This document shows positions 1 to 8,208 of a stretch of 22,629 bases of DNA, one piece after another. The notes beneath the pieces were generated by a model. The model ran no database searches and was not told where the DNA came from. It saw only the letters and a list, made by a program, of their open reading frames with translations. The stretch covers positions 1 to 22,629 of the forward strand of contig JBCCXT010000063.1 in NCBI GenBank assembly GCA_039191215.1. The letters run 5' to 3'. This DNA is from HKCCE3408 sp039191215 (lineage in GTDB: Bacteria; Pseudomonadota; Alphaproteobacteria; Rhodobacterales; Rhodobacteraceae). The position numbers and the translations under genes were made by a program. Within the stretch, counting starts at the first letter, position 1. Each line of letters starts with the position of its first letter.

Positions 1-1106
1 GCATCGCGCGCGAATGTCGCGGGGTTGCACGACACCATAGCGATGCGCGGCAGCGCGGCGCGGGCAAGTTCGGCCGTTTGCGCCGCCGCGCCCGCGCGCG
101 GCGGGTCTATGACGGCGGCATCAAAGCCTGCCAATTCATCCGCATCTAGCGGGCGGCGAAAGAGATCGCGGGTCTCATGGGTGACCGCCTTTAGGCCTTC
201 GGTGTTGCGCGCGGCCTGATCAAGTGCGCGCAACTGGACCGCTTCGCCATCGACGGCGTGCAGGCTGGCGCCCGTCGCCAGCGGCAGGGTGAATGTGCCA
301 CATCCGGCAAAGAGATCGATGATGGACTTAGCACCCAGGACGGCGCGGCGGACGGCCTCAATCAACGCTGCCTGCCCGTGATCAGTCGCTTGCAGGAACG
401 CGCCGGGTGGTGGGGTCACGCGGGCCGGGCCTAGCTGCACAACCGGCGCCGTTTCGGCCATCACCAGCTCTGCGTCCCAGCTGAGCCGCGCGAAGTGCTG
501 GCCGTAGCGCGGCAGATCGCGGGCCAGCGCCGCGTCAAGCGGGCCACCGCCGCCAACGGCACAATCGATGCCGCTCGTGGTATCGGTCACGGCAAATTGC
601 AACATGCCCCGGCGTGATCCAGCGCGGGCGGTGATGTCAGACAGGACCGGCAAAACGGCGCGCAGCCCCGGCGACAGAACCCGGCATTCGGCGATCGCGG
701 CGATTTGTTCGGAGCGCGGCGCGTGGAAGCCCACAACCGGCCCCGATCTCAGCCGCCGACCGGCCAGGGTGGCCCGCCTGCGGCTTTCCGGCGGCGAGGT
801 TGAGACCTGGGTGATCGGCGCTGCAAGCCCCTGGGCGGCCAGGGCGTCGGCCACGACCTGTGCCTTCCAGCCTTCGACAAACGCATCACTGGCATGCTGC
901 AACTGGCAGCCGCCGCAAGATTTGTAATGCGGGCAGGCCGGGCGCACACGATCAGGCGACGGTGCGACAATCTTGGGCGCATCGATACGCCCGTCCCGCA
1001 CCGTGCCGCGCACCACTTCGCCCGGCAGCGTTCGCGGCACATAGACTGGCCCGGCTGCGATCCCGTCGCCCTTCATGCCCAGCCGCATGATCGTCAGATC
1101 AGTCAT
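1..1106 (-). CDS. TrmA/RlmD-family SAM-dependent RNA (uracil-5-)methyltransferase, 3' end outside window
   Basis: Probable RNA m5U methyltransferase that transfers a methyl group from SAM to a uridine in rRNA or tRNA; which RNA cannot be told from the sequence. Translation from the ATG at 1106 is open to the window edge (368 codons), so roughly the last 30 residues are missing. The first 40 residues look like a TRAM RNA-binding domain. Then follow the iron-sulphur cysteines CPHYKSCGGC, with a probable fourth Cys in IAECRVLSP. The SAM-binding motif LFAGCGTF, the motif IDPPRAG and the catalytic-cysteine motif VSCNPATF lie in order toward the C-terminus. The start overlaps the end of the VOC gene by 8 bases (ATGACTGA), so the two are probably translated together. 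Family assignment is firm; RlmD versus another m5U methyltransferase is open. Confidence 0.93.
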   Translation of the reverse strand, partial: MTDLTIMRLGMKGDGIAAGPVYVPRTLPGEVVRGTVRDGRIDAPKIVAPSPDRVRPACPHYKSCGGCQLQHASDAFVEGWKAQVVADALAAQGLAAPITQVSTSPPESRRRATLAGRRLRSGPVVGFHAPRSEQIAAIAECRVLSPGLRAVLPVLSDITARAGSRRGMLQFAVTDTTSGIDCAVGGGGPLDAALARDLPRYGQHFARLSWDAELVMAETAPVVQLGPARVTPPPGAFLQATDHGQAALIEAVRRAVLGAKSIIDLFAGCGTFTLPLATGASLHAVDGEAVQLRALDQAARNTEGLKAVTHETRDLFRRPLDADELAGFDAAVIDPPRAGAAAQTAELARAALPRIAMVSCNPATFARD

Positions 1107-1527
1107 CGTTCCGGGCGATGGCCGGCGAAAAAGCGTAACCGTCGGGGCTGAGGATTGTCGCTTCGCGCAGGCCATGGGGTTTGTCGGTTGCGGGCTCAAT
1201 CACCATTTGCCCGGCCGCCTCTGCCCGGCGGACCGCCGCGTCCGGATCGATGCCAAACAAGTAAAACTGCGTGCCGCCGCCGCGCGGCGGGCTCTCTGGC
1301 ACAAGACCTAGCAGCGGATGCGCGCCAAACGTGCCATCGGCATGCAATTGCAGCAAAGCGCGACCGTGGCGAATGATGGCGAAGTCGTCGGATACTTGGT
1401 GGACCGCCAGGCCAAAGACCGCCTCTAGAAAGTTCGCCAGCAGACGCACGTCGGATGTCAGAATGTTGACGCCGAGCCCGGCCAGGCTGCGCCCGAAATC
1501 GCCCGCTGAAACTGTTTCAAGGTCCAT
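1099..1527 (-). CDS. VOC/glyoxalase-fold family protein
   Basis: Small protein of about 142 residues with vicinal-oxygen-chelate character: GLGVNILTSDV begins the first beta-alpha-beta-beta-beta unit, and QFYLFGIDPDAAVRRAEAAG followed by EATILSPDGYAF forms the second half, as in glyoxalase/bleomycin-resistance-like proteins. Such proteins are metal-dependent lyases, dioxygenases or binding proteins; the substrate cannot be predicted. The ATG at 1527 is chosen. An in-frame TTG at 1563 would add 12 residues but has no clear Shine-Dalgarno sequence. The 3' end overlaps the RNA methyltransferase start by 8 bases. It is separated from the upstream P-loop NTPase by 109 bases that contain a stem-loop. 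Confidence 0.85.
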   Translation of the reverse strand: MDLETVSAGDFGRSLAGLGVNILTSDVRLLANFLEAVFGLAVHQVSDDFAIIRHGRALLQLHADGTFGAHPLLGLVPESPPRGGGTQFYLFGIDPDAAVRRAEAAGQMVIEPATDKPHGLREATILSPDGYAFSPAIARNDD

Positions 1528-1597
1528 AGCCGTCAGCAGAGGGCCAATGACAGGATTTGGCAAGGGATCGAATGACGCAAAGGCTCACATTGGGCCT

Positions 1598-1630
1598 GCC
1601 GTAAGGCCTGTATTGCTGGGGCCTTGCGGC
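1598..1630 (-). terminator. stem-loop between the FlaR-like NTPase and VOC genes (possible terminator/attenuator)
   Basis: Two 11-base arms (1598-1608 and 1620-1630) are complementary at 10 of 11 positions around an 11-base loop. The element lies just downstream of the NTPase stop on the transcribed strand. No T-run follows on the minus strand, so a classical intrinsic terminator is not supported. An mRNA-processing or attenuating hairpin is equally possible. Confidence 0.4.
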
Positions 1631-1636
1631 GTGATT

Positions 1637-2149
1637 TCAACGCCGTGTGGCGAGCCAGCGATCCCATGCACGGCGCGTGCGAAAAACATGGACATCACAT
1701 ATGCCGCTGTCGCGCGCGCGCGCGCAAGCAGCCTCGTAGCGGATGCGCTGGCTGCGCCGTGTCGTCCAAATGTAGCGCCAGAAAACCGGATCAAAGCGTT
1801 CGGGGCAGCCTTCCGCCAGATCAGCGCGCGTGCGGCCGTAATAGCGCAAAGTGCGGAAGAAGATACGCCAAACGCGCAGCCCTAGCGGGGTGTCGAAATG
1901 GATAACTGTATCGGCGCGCGACAGGCGGATATCCCAGGTCGCCGCAATGCCGCCTTCGATGATCCACGCGTCCTCTTCGGCCGCTGCCCGGGCGAGGCCT
2001 TCGCGCGCGGCCTGATCGCGTTGGACCCAGCCGGGCGTCCAGAAGATCTGGTCGGTATGGACAACCGGCAGGCCGGTCAGCGCGGCAAGCTGGCGCGCGC
2101 CCTCGGACTTGCCGGAGCCGGGGGGTCCGATGATCATCACGCGCTGCAT
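1637..2149 (-). CDS. P-loop NTPase, adenylate-kinase-like (FlaR / 'DNA topology modulation protein' type)
   Basis: A 170-residue nucleoside-kinase-like P-loop protein. The Walker A motif GPPGSGKS is at residues 8-15 and is followed by the HTDQIFWTPGW segment typical of the FlaR family. WIIEGGIAATWDIRLSRAD resembles the second phosphate-binding region, and an Arg-rich lid-like part contains RIFFRTLRYYGRTR. The family name 'DNA topology modulation' is historical; the biochemical role is not established, and a small-molecule kinase role is the inference from the fold. It starts 4 bases after the stop of the second ABC exporter, so it is almost certainly cotranscribed. An internal Met5 is an alternative start. 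Confidence 0.88.
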   Translation of the reverse strand: MQRVMIIGPPGSGKSEGARQLAALTGLPVVHTDQIFWTPGWVQRDQAAREGLARAAAEEDAWIIEGGIAATWDIRLSRADTVIHFDTPLGLRVWRIFFRTLRYYGRTRADLAEGCPERFDPVFWRYIWTTRRSQRIRYEAACARARDSGICDVHVFRTRRAWDRWLATRR

Positions 2150-2153
2150 GCGA

Positions 2154-4016
2154 TTACTCCGCAGCAGCCGTTTCCGTCACATTGATGAAACCGCCCGATT
2201 GCCGCGACCAGTAGCGCGCGTAAAGCCCGCCCAATTGCAGCAACGCGTCATGCCGGCCTTCCTCGACGATACGGCCCTCATCCATCACAACGATTCTGTC
2301 CATCGCAGCAATCGTCGACAGCCGGTGGGCGATCGCGATCACGGTCTTGCCGTCCATCACCCGGCCCAAGGTCGATTGGATGGCGGCCTCAACTTCGCTG
2401 TCGAGCGCGCTGGTCGCCTCGTCGAGCACTAGGATCGGCGCGTCTTTCAGGATGGTGCGGGCCAAGGCAATCCGCTGACGCTGGCCACCAGAAAGCTTCA
2501 CGCCACGCTCGCCCAGAAAGGCGCCGTAGCCCTCTCGGCCGCGATGATCGCGCAAGGTCGCGACAAATTCATGGGCCTCGGCCTGGCGCGCGGCTTCGAT
2601 GACCTGATCTTCGGTCGCCTCGGTCCGGCCATAGCGGATATTGTCGAGCGCTGTGCGATTGAACATCGCCGTTTCCTGCGTGACCATGCCGATCTGCGCG
2701 CGCAGGCTTTCCTGGGCTGTTGTGGCGATGTCCTGGCCGTCGATCAGCACACGCCCGCCTTCCGGCTCATAAAGCCGCATCAAAAGGTTCACCAGCGTCG
2801 ATTTCCCCGCCCCCGAGGCCCCGACAATGGCAACCTTTTCGCCCGGCGCGATCTTCAGGTCGATCCGGTCAACGCCGCCGGAGCTGCGGCCATAAGCAAA
2901 GCTCACGGCATCGAAATGGATCGCACCGCGTGCCACATCCAGCGCCGGCGCGCCGGGCGCATCTTCGATCCGAACGGGCGGTGCGATTGTCTCCATCCCG
3001 TTTTCGACCTCGCCCAGATGGCTGTAGATGCCCATCAGCGTGAAGCTGATCCAGCCGGTCATCTGGCTAAGCCGGATCGTAATCGCACCCGCCGCAGCAA
3101 TGTCGCCCGGCGTGATCCCGGTGGATCGCAACGCGATGGCCACACCGACCATGGCAACCGGCAAAATGCCCGCGATAAAAATAAGCCCGAAACGAAAGAC
3201 CGTCTGCGCTTCGCCGAAAAACAGCGCCTTCTCGCGCAGCGTTTCCATCGCGCCGATGGCCATCCGGTCCTCATGCGCGGAGCCGGCAAAAAGCTTGACC
3301 GTCTTTACGTTGCTGATCGCATCAACAACCTGGCCTGTGACCATCGCGCGCGCTTCTGCGCGGGCTGAGGATCGTGCCCGGATGATCGGCAGCATGACGC
3401 GCAGAAAGGCCACGTAAATTGCAAACCAGGCCAAAAGCAGCACGGCAAGCCAGGGGCTCATCGCACCAAGCAGCACCAGCGTGCCTAGAACCGTGGCCAG
3501 GCCGAAGGTGATCGCATTCACGGTTTCGACCACGATGTCGGTCAGCGATGTCGCCGCCTGCATCTGCTTTTGCGCTATCCGACCGGCGAAATCGTTGTCG
3601 AAGAACGAAACCGATTGGCCCATCGTCCAACGAAACAGCCGCGCCTGCACAAGCATGGCGATATTGGGCCCGATCATCACCGATTGGGTCAGCGCCAGCC
3701 CGCCGAAAAAAAGCGGCCGCAGGATCAACAGCGTAAGGATTGAGATTACAATCAGGGCCCAGTGTTCGGACAGAAAGTTCTCATTGGGGGTCTGATCGAC
3801 CGCGTCGACCAGCGCGCCGAGCAGATACATTGACAGCACTTCGGTCACACCGGCTATGACCGAGATGATCGTGCCCAGCCACACGACCCGCCAGCCGCCC
3901 TTCAGGCACCAAGCAATGAAGGCCCGCAGTGTCTGGGGCGGCGCGCCGTCGGCCAGTTGATCAGGATCGATCTGGTTGCCGGCGATCTGCATAAGGTGGC
4001 GGAATTTGGCAATCAT
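2154..4016 (-). CDS. ABC exporter half-transporter, permease-ATPase fusion (partner B)
   Basis: A 620-residue exporter of the MsbA/multidrug type in the inner membrane: six transmembrane helices in about residues 40-330, then an ATPase domain. Motifs seen: Walker A GASGAGKS (399-406), Q-loop around Q447, signature LSGGQ (508-512), Walker B ILVLDE with catalytic Glu (528-533) and the switch His at 564. All catalytic residues are intact. Its ATG overlaps the stop of the preceding ABC gene (ATGA, 4013-4016) and the two proteins are similar in layout, so a heterodimer is inferred. The substrate (lipid, drug or peptide) cannot be read from the sequence. Confidence 0.95.
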   Translation of the reverse strand: MIAKFRHLMQIAGNQIDPDQLADGAPPQTLRAFIAWCLKGGWRVVWLGTIISVIAGVTEVLSMYLLGALVDAVDQTPNENFLSEHWALIVISILTLLILRPLFFGGLALTQSVMIGPNIAMLVQARLFRWTMGQSVSFFDNDFAGRIAQKQMQAATSLTDIVVETVNAITFGLATVLGTLVLLGAMSPWLAVLLLAWFAIYVAFLRVMLPIIRARSSARAEARAMVTGQVVDAISNVKTVKLFAGSAHEDRMAIGAMETLREKALFFGEAQTVFRFGLIFIAGILPVAMVGVAIALRSTGITPGDIAAAGAITIRLSQMTGWISFTLMGIYSHLGEVENGMETIAPPVRIEDAPGAPALDVARGAIHFDAVSFAYGRSSGGVDRIDLKIAPGEKVAIVGASGAGKSTLVNLLMRLYEPEGGRVLIDGQDIATTAQESLRAQIGMVTQETAMFNRTALDNIRYGRTEATEDQVIEAARQAEAHEFVATLRDHRGREGYGAFLGERGVKLSGGQRQRIALARTILKDAPILVLDEATSALDSEVEAAIQSTLGRVMDGKTVIAIAHRLSTIAAMDRIVVMDEGRIVEEGRHDALLQLGGLYARYWSRQSGGFINVTETAAAE

Positions 4017-5854
4017 TCCGCTGCCTCCGTACCAATGAACCCGCCCGATTGGCGCCGCCAGAAGCTGGCATAGAGGCCGCCTTGGGCCAACAGTGCGTTA
4101 TGGCTGCCCTCTTCGACGATCCGACCTTCATCGAGGACTATGATCCGGTCCATATGGGCAATCGTTGACAGCCGATGCGCGATGGCGATGACGGTCTTGC
4201 CCTCCATCATCCCGTAAAGCGTGTCCTGGATTGCCGCCTCGACCTCGCTGTCGAGCGCGCTTGTCGCCTCATCCAGCACAAGGATCGGAGCGTTCTTTAA
4301 GATAACCCGGGCAAGAGAGACCCGTTGCCGCTGCCCGCCAGACAGCTTCACGCCACGCTCTCCGACATGGGCGTCATAGCCCGGACGGCCCTGCGGGTCC
4401 TCCAGATCAAGGATGAAATCATGCGCCTCGGCCTGACGCGCGGCGGCGATCATATCGTCCTCGGTCGCATCCGGTCGGCCGTAAAGGATGTTGTCGCGCA
4501 CCGATCGGTGCAGAAGCGAGCTGTCCTGTTGGACCATCCCAATGGCCTGGCGCAGGCTGTCTTGGGTAACGGCGGTGATGTCTTGCCCATCGATCTCAAT
4601 CCGCCCGCTTTCGGGATCGTAAAAGCGCAGCAAAAGCTTCACAAGCGTCGTTTTGCCCGCCCCCGACCTGCCGACAAGTCCGACCTTTTCGCCGGGTGCA
4701 ATCTCCAGATCGATATGGTCTAAACCGCCCGATTGGCGGCCGTAATGATGGCTGAGCGCACGCAGCGCAACATGTCCGTCGCGAAAGGCCAGCGGCTTGG
4801 CATCGGGCCGGTCGGTCAGCGTCACAGGGTCGGTGATGGTCTCCATGCCTTCGGCGACAACACCAAGCGAGCGAAAGAAGGTCGACACCGCCCACATGAT
4901 CCAGCCCGACATCGCGTTCAGCCTCAAAGTCAGCGCAGTTGCCGCAGCAACCATCCCGACGCTTGCCGTTCCTTGTGACCACAAAAACAGCGACCAGCCG
5001 ACCACCGACACGATCAAAAAGCCGTTCAGCGTGACCAAACCCAGATCCATCTTGGTGAAGATGCGCATTTCGCGGGCAAAGGTCTGGCGGGTTTCTTCGA
5101 TCGCCTCTTTGGCATAGGCTATCTCTTTGTCGTGATGGGCAAAAAGCTTGACCGAATGAATGTTGGTATAGCTGTCCACGACACGGCCGGTGGTCATCGA
5201 CCGGGCCGCCGATGACGCCTCGGATGCGGGGCCGACCCGCTTGATCGTCCAGCGCACCAAGAGGCCGTAAAGCACAAACCACGCCACCAGCGGCAGCGCC
5301 AGGCGCGGGTCCGATCCGGCCAAAAGGATCATCGCGCCGACCAGATAGGCCAGCGCGAATGTGATGGCGTCAAAGACCTGAAACAGCGCCTCACCAGCCG
5401 ATGCGGGCGTTTGCATGACCCGGTTGGCGATGCGTCCGGCAAAGTCGTTTTCGAACCATCCGACCGATTGGCGCAGCACCTGACGGTGCGCCCGCCAGCG
5501 CACAAGCGTGCCGAAATTCGGCAGGATGGCGTTGTTGAGCAAGCCGGTATCGATCGATTGCAGCGCTGTGCGGATGAACAGAAGAAAGACCGCGACGGCG
5601 ATGAATTCCCAGCCGTATTGTGCCAGCACGGCCGCAGGCTCGCCCGAGCCCAGCACATCGACCAGGCGGCCGGTATACCAGATCAGCCAGATCTCCACCG
5701 CCGCCACGACAACCGACATCACCGCCGTGAGGGCAAAGAGACTTTTGAACGGCTGAGCGTAGTCCCAAAGGAAGGCAAAAAGGGTGCGCGGCGGATGATC
5801 CGTTTCAGGATAATCCGTGTACGGGTCGACCAGCGATTCGAGAAAGCGGAACAT
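4013..5854 (-). CDS. ABC exporter half-transporter, permease-ATPase fusion (partner A)
   Basis: A 613-residue exporter with an N-terminal membrane domain (about residues 35-330) and a C-terminal ATPase. Motifs seen: Walker A GRSGAGKT (395-402), Q-loop at 442-443, LSGGQ (504-508), Walker B ILVLDE (524-529), His560. Unlike many heterodimeric exporters, neither half shows a degenerate catalytic site, so both ATP sites should be competent. Both halves share the segment NDFAGRIA in the first cytoplasmic coupling region and end in a similar RQSGGFI tail, consistent with duplication of a single ancestor. The start is supported by GAGG seven bases upstream of the ATG. It follows the LysE gene by 35 bases. 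Confidence 0.95.
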   Translation of the reverse strand: MFRFLESLVDPYTDYPETDHPPRTLFAFLWDYAQPFKSLFALTAVMSVVVAAVEIWLIWYTGRLVDVLGSGEPAAVLAQYGWEFIAVAVFLLFIRTALQSIDTGLLNNAILPNFGTLVRWRAHRQVLRQSVGWFENDFAGRIANRVMQTPASAGEALFQVFDAITFALAYLVGAMILLAGSDPRLALPLVAWFVLYGLLVRWTIKRVGPASEASSAARSMTTGRVVDSYTNIHSVKLFAHHDKEIAYAKEAIEETRQTFAREMRIFTKMDLGLVTLNGFLIVSVVGWSLFLWSQGTASVGMVAAATALTLRLNAMSGWIMWAVSTFFRSLGVVAEGMETITDPVTLTDRPDAKPLAFRDGHVALRALSHHYGRQSGGLDHIDLEIAPGEKVGLVGRSGAGKTTLVKLLLRFYDPESGRIEIDGQDITAVTQDSLRQAIGMVQQDSSLLHRSVRDNILYGRPDATEDDMIAAARQAEAHDFILDLEDPQGRPGYDAHVGERGVKLSGGQRQRVSLARVILKNAPILVLDEATSALDSEVEAAIQDTLYGMMEGKTVIAIAHRLSTIAHMDRIIVLDEGRIVEEGSHNALLAQGGLYASFWRRQSGGFIGTEAAE

Positions 5855-5889
5855 GAAAAGACCTCAGGTCCCGTCATATAGGTTGCGCG

Positions 5890-6468
5890 TTACAGAAAGA
5901 CCATCGCCGCAGAGCAGCCAAGCAAGATTGCCATGATCCTGGCAAATAGCCGCCAAGCGGCGGGCTGGCTTAGCAATTTGGCCAAGCCCGCCCCGGTAGC
6001 GGACCAAAACAGGCAGACGATCAAATTGAGCCCTGCGAATATGGCCGCCAGGCGCAGCGCTTCGGCGCCGGGCGCCAGGCCCGAAGGATAGCCCGACGCC
6101 GCGGCCATCGCGACCGCCCAAATCTTTGGATTGACCCACTGAAAAAGCGTGGCCTCAACAAATGTCATGGGCCGTGCCGCGGGGTCTTGCAGCGCGGCAG
6201 AGGATTGCCAAAGCCGCCAAGCCATCCAAGCGATCCACAGGGCCGCAGCGATCTTCAGCCCGAGTTCAAGCCCGGGTCGCAGGGCCAGAGCAGTGCCAAC
6301 GCCCAGCCCGGTGGCCGCGGCAATCACGCCCACGCCGACGACCACACCGGCCAAATGCGGCACCGTCCGCCCAAAGCCAAAGCGCACACCCGAAGCGGTC
6401 AGCATCAGGACATTCGGGCCCGGCGAAAAGAGGCCCGCAAAGACAAACAGGAAGATCGGTTGGATCAT
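5890..6468 (-). CDS. LysE/RhtB-family amino-acid exporter
   Basis: A 192-residue hydrophobic inner-membrane protein with about six helices. The N-terminal FSPGPNVLMLTASGVRFG block is the hallmark of LysE/RhtB translocators, and QWVNPKIWAVAMAA is the conserved NPK motif before the fourth helix. Members export amino acids or their derivatives with the proton gradient; the specific substrate is unknown here. The ATG overlaps the stop of the cca gene (ATGA, 6465-6468), so translation is coupled. Confidence 0.92.
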   Translation of the reverse strand: MIQPIFLFVFAGLFSPGPNVLMLTASGVRFGFGRTVPHLAGVVVGVGVIAAATGLGVGTALALRPGLELGLKIAAALWIAWMAWRLWQSSAALQDPAARPMTFVEATLFQWVNPKIWAVAMAAASGYPSGLAPGAEALRLAAIFAGLNLIVCLFWSATGAGLAKLLSQPAAWRLFARIMAILLGCSAAMVFL

Positions 6469-7622
6469 GGCAGGGCAAGAAGGTCATCGCGCCCCAAGCG
6501 AAACCCGCTTTCAATCCACGCACTCTCCAGCGTGCGCAGGCGCTGCCCGATATCGGGCCCGCGTAGCGTGTCGGGCAGATCGGCCGCGCGCACTGGAAAT
6601 TGCGCGCGTGCGCCTTGATCGATCTGCGCCAGATCGCGCGCACCGACGGGCTGGGATAAAAGTGCGGCGCGCAGGACCAGCACGCCCCGCCCGCTGGCGG
6701 CACCCAACTGGTAGCCCAAAGCGCCCGGACCGTCACTGGATGCGATGGCCGCGCGGATCTCACCCAGGCGCTTGGCCTCCGCCCGCGTTAGGCGCAGCGC
6801 GTCAGCGGGGCTCTCGGCGCCAAGGGCCGCCAGGCGCACTAGCGGGTCGGGCGCGAGGCCAATTTCCCGCTCGATATGGATCAGGGGTGCGGCATTGGCG
6901 CCGTTGGCCCCAGGCAGAACCTGCATCAAAACGCCTGTCTGGCCCATCGTCGCAAGCTCCGGCGACGGATCAGGGGCGGCAAGCAGTTTGCGCATCTCTT
7001 GGCCGATCCGCTCGGCTGAGATTTGCCCCAAGCCCGCGCGGTGTTCGGCGATTGCCGCGATTGTGTTAGCCTCAAAGCCCACCTCCGGGTCACCATACCA
7101 GGCGTGAAACCGGAAAAAGCGCAGGATGCGCAGATAATCCTCGGTGATGCGGTCCTCGGCCCGACCGACAAAACGCCAGCGCCGCGCCGCCAGATCGGCA
7201 AGCCCCTGGCCGGTGGGGTCCAAGACGGCGCCGGAGGCATCGGCGTAAAGCGCGTTGATCGTGAAATCGCGCCGCATCGCGTCGTCTTCAATCCTGCTTG
7301 AATACGCCACAACGGCGCGCCGACCGTCAGTTGCCACATCGCGGCGGAAGGTTGTGACCTCAAAAGCCGCGTCATGAGCCAGAATCGTGACCGTGCCATG
7401 CTCAATCCCGGTTGCGACCACGTTGAAACCCTGCGCTTCGGCCAAGGCGGTGACAGTCTCCGGTCGCGCATCGGTGGCAATGTCGATGTCGCTGACCGGC
7501 ACGGACAGGAGGGAATTGCGCACGCAACCGCCGACAAAATAGCCGGCATGGCCCGCCGAGCCCAAAAGCGTCATCACCGCCTGCGGCCCCGGCGCGCCCA
7601 GCCATTCGGCCTCAAGCTTCAT
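6465..7622 (-). CDS. cca: CCA tRNA nucleotidyltransferase (class II)
   Basis: Adds or repairs the 3' CCA end of tRNAs from CTP and ATP without a template; cytoplasmic, about 385 residues. Seen in order: the nucleotidyltransferase head GYFVGGCVRNSLL followed by the metal-binding SDIDIATDA, then RRDFTINALYAD, then the EDRITEDYLRILRFFRFHA segment that forms the nucleotide-selecting neck. The C-terminal half is variable, as is usual in the family. The ATG at 7622 is chosen because the first 50 codons of the longer open frame lie entirely inside the Nudix gene and look non-native. The chosen start overlaps the Nudix stop by 11 bases. Confidence 0.93.
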   Translation of the reverse strand: MKLEAEWLGAPGPQAVMTLLGSAGHAGYFVGGCVRNSLLSVPVSDIDIATDARPETVTALAEAQGFNVVATGIEHGTVTILAHDAAFEVTTFRRDVATDGRRAVVAYSSRIEDDAMRRDFTINALYADASGAVLDPTGQGLADLAARRWRFVGRAEDRITEDYLRILRFFRFHAWYGDPEVGFEANTIAAIAEHRAGLGQISAERIGQEMRKLLAAPDPSPELATMGQTGVLMQVLPGANGANAAPLIHIEREIGLAPDPLVRLAALGAESPADALRLTRAEAKRLGEIRAAIASSDGPGALGYQLGAASGRGVLVLRAALLSQPVGARDLAQIDQGARAQFPVRAADLPDTLRGPDIGQRLRTLESAWIESGFRLGRDDLLALP

Positions 7623-8208
7623 GGCCGACCCGATCGGCGAGCGCCTTGAGCATGCGCGCTGTTGCCCCCCAAATGTAGTACGGACCAAAGGGTACCACGT
7701 AATAGCGCCGCCAAGCCCCCCGCCAGCGCCGCCGCTCAACCCGGAAATTCTCGCGCTGGAGCAAAAACGCAAGCGGGACAGAGAAGACCTCCGCCACCTC
7801 GCCCGGTTCGGCCACGGGCGAAAAGGGCGCCACGATGCGCGCCAAGACCGGCGTCACCTCGTAGCCCGTGACGGTTTCATGCACCGGCATCGTGCCGATT
7901 ACGTCTGCGCGGTTCAGCCCGATCTCCTCGCGTGCTTCGCGCAGCGCGGCGTCAACCGGCCCCTTGTCGCCCGCATCGATCTTACCGCCGGGAAAGGCGA
8001 TCTGGCCGGGATGGTGTTTTAGATGCCGGGCACGCTGTGTCAGGATCACCTGGGCCTCTGGCTCGGTTTCATCGATCGCGATCAGAACAGCAGCCGGGCG
8101 CAGTTTTCGGCCCGGCGGCAGAACAACATCGGCATTGAGGTCATAGTCGGAAGATGGACGCGCTGGCCGGGCAAGCGCGGCGGCCAGCACTTTGGCATCA
8201 AGTGTCAC
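7612..8208 (-). CDS. Nudix hydrolase, CoA pyrophosphatase type (NudL-like)
   Basis: Predicted to cleave CoA or acyl-CoA into 3'-phosphoadenosine phosphate and phosphopantetheine derivatives. The CoA-specific motif LTQRARHLKHHPGQIAFPGG runs directly into the Nudix box, whose catalytic part is REAREEIGL. The spacing in the Nudix box (GGKIDAGD then eight residues to RE) is that of the CoA-Nudix subgroup. A GTG start at 8208 is preferred: it has GAGG nine bases upstream, overlaps hslO by only 11 bases and gives 198 residues. An ATG at 8250 would add 14 residues and overlap hslO by 53 bases. It is sandwiched between hslO and cca. Confidence 0.9.
   Translation of the reverse strand: MTLDAKVLAAALARPARPSSDYDLNADVVLPPGRKLRPAAVLIAIDETEPEAQVILTQRARHLKHHPGQIAFPGGKIDAGDKGPVDAALREAREEIGLNRADVIGTMPVHETVTGYEVTPVLARIVAPFSPVAEPGEVAEVFSVPLAFLLQRENFRVERRRWRGAWRRYYVVPFGPYYIWGATARMLKALADRVGHEA

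Noticed and set aside
2544..3368. 274-codon open frame on the plus strand
   Set aside because: It lies fully antisense to the second ABC exporter, has Arg/His-rich low-quality composition and no family features; a shadow of high-GC coding DNA.
7623..7772. 50-residue N-terminal extension of the CCA-adding enzyme
   Set aside because: The extension lies inside the Nudix gene on the same strand in another frame and is not family-like; the shorter start is coupled to the Nudix stop.
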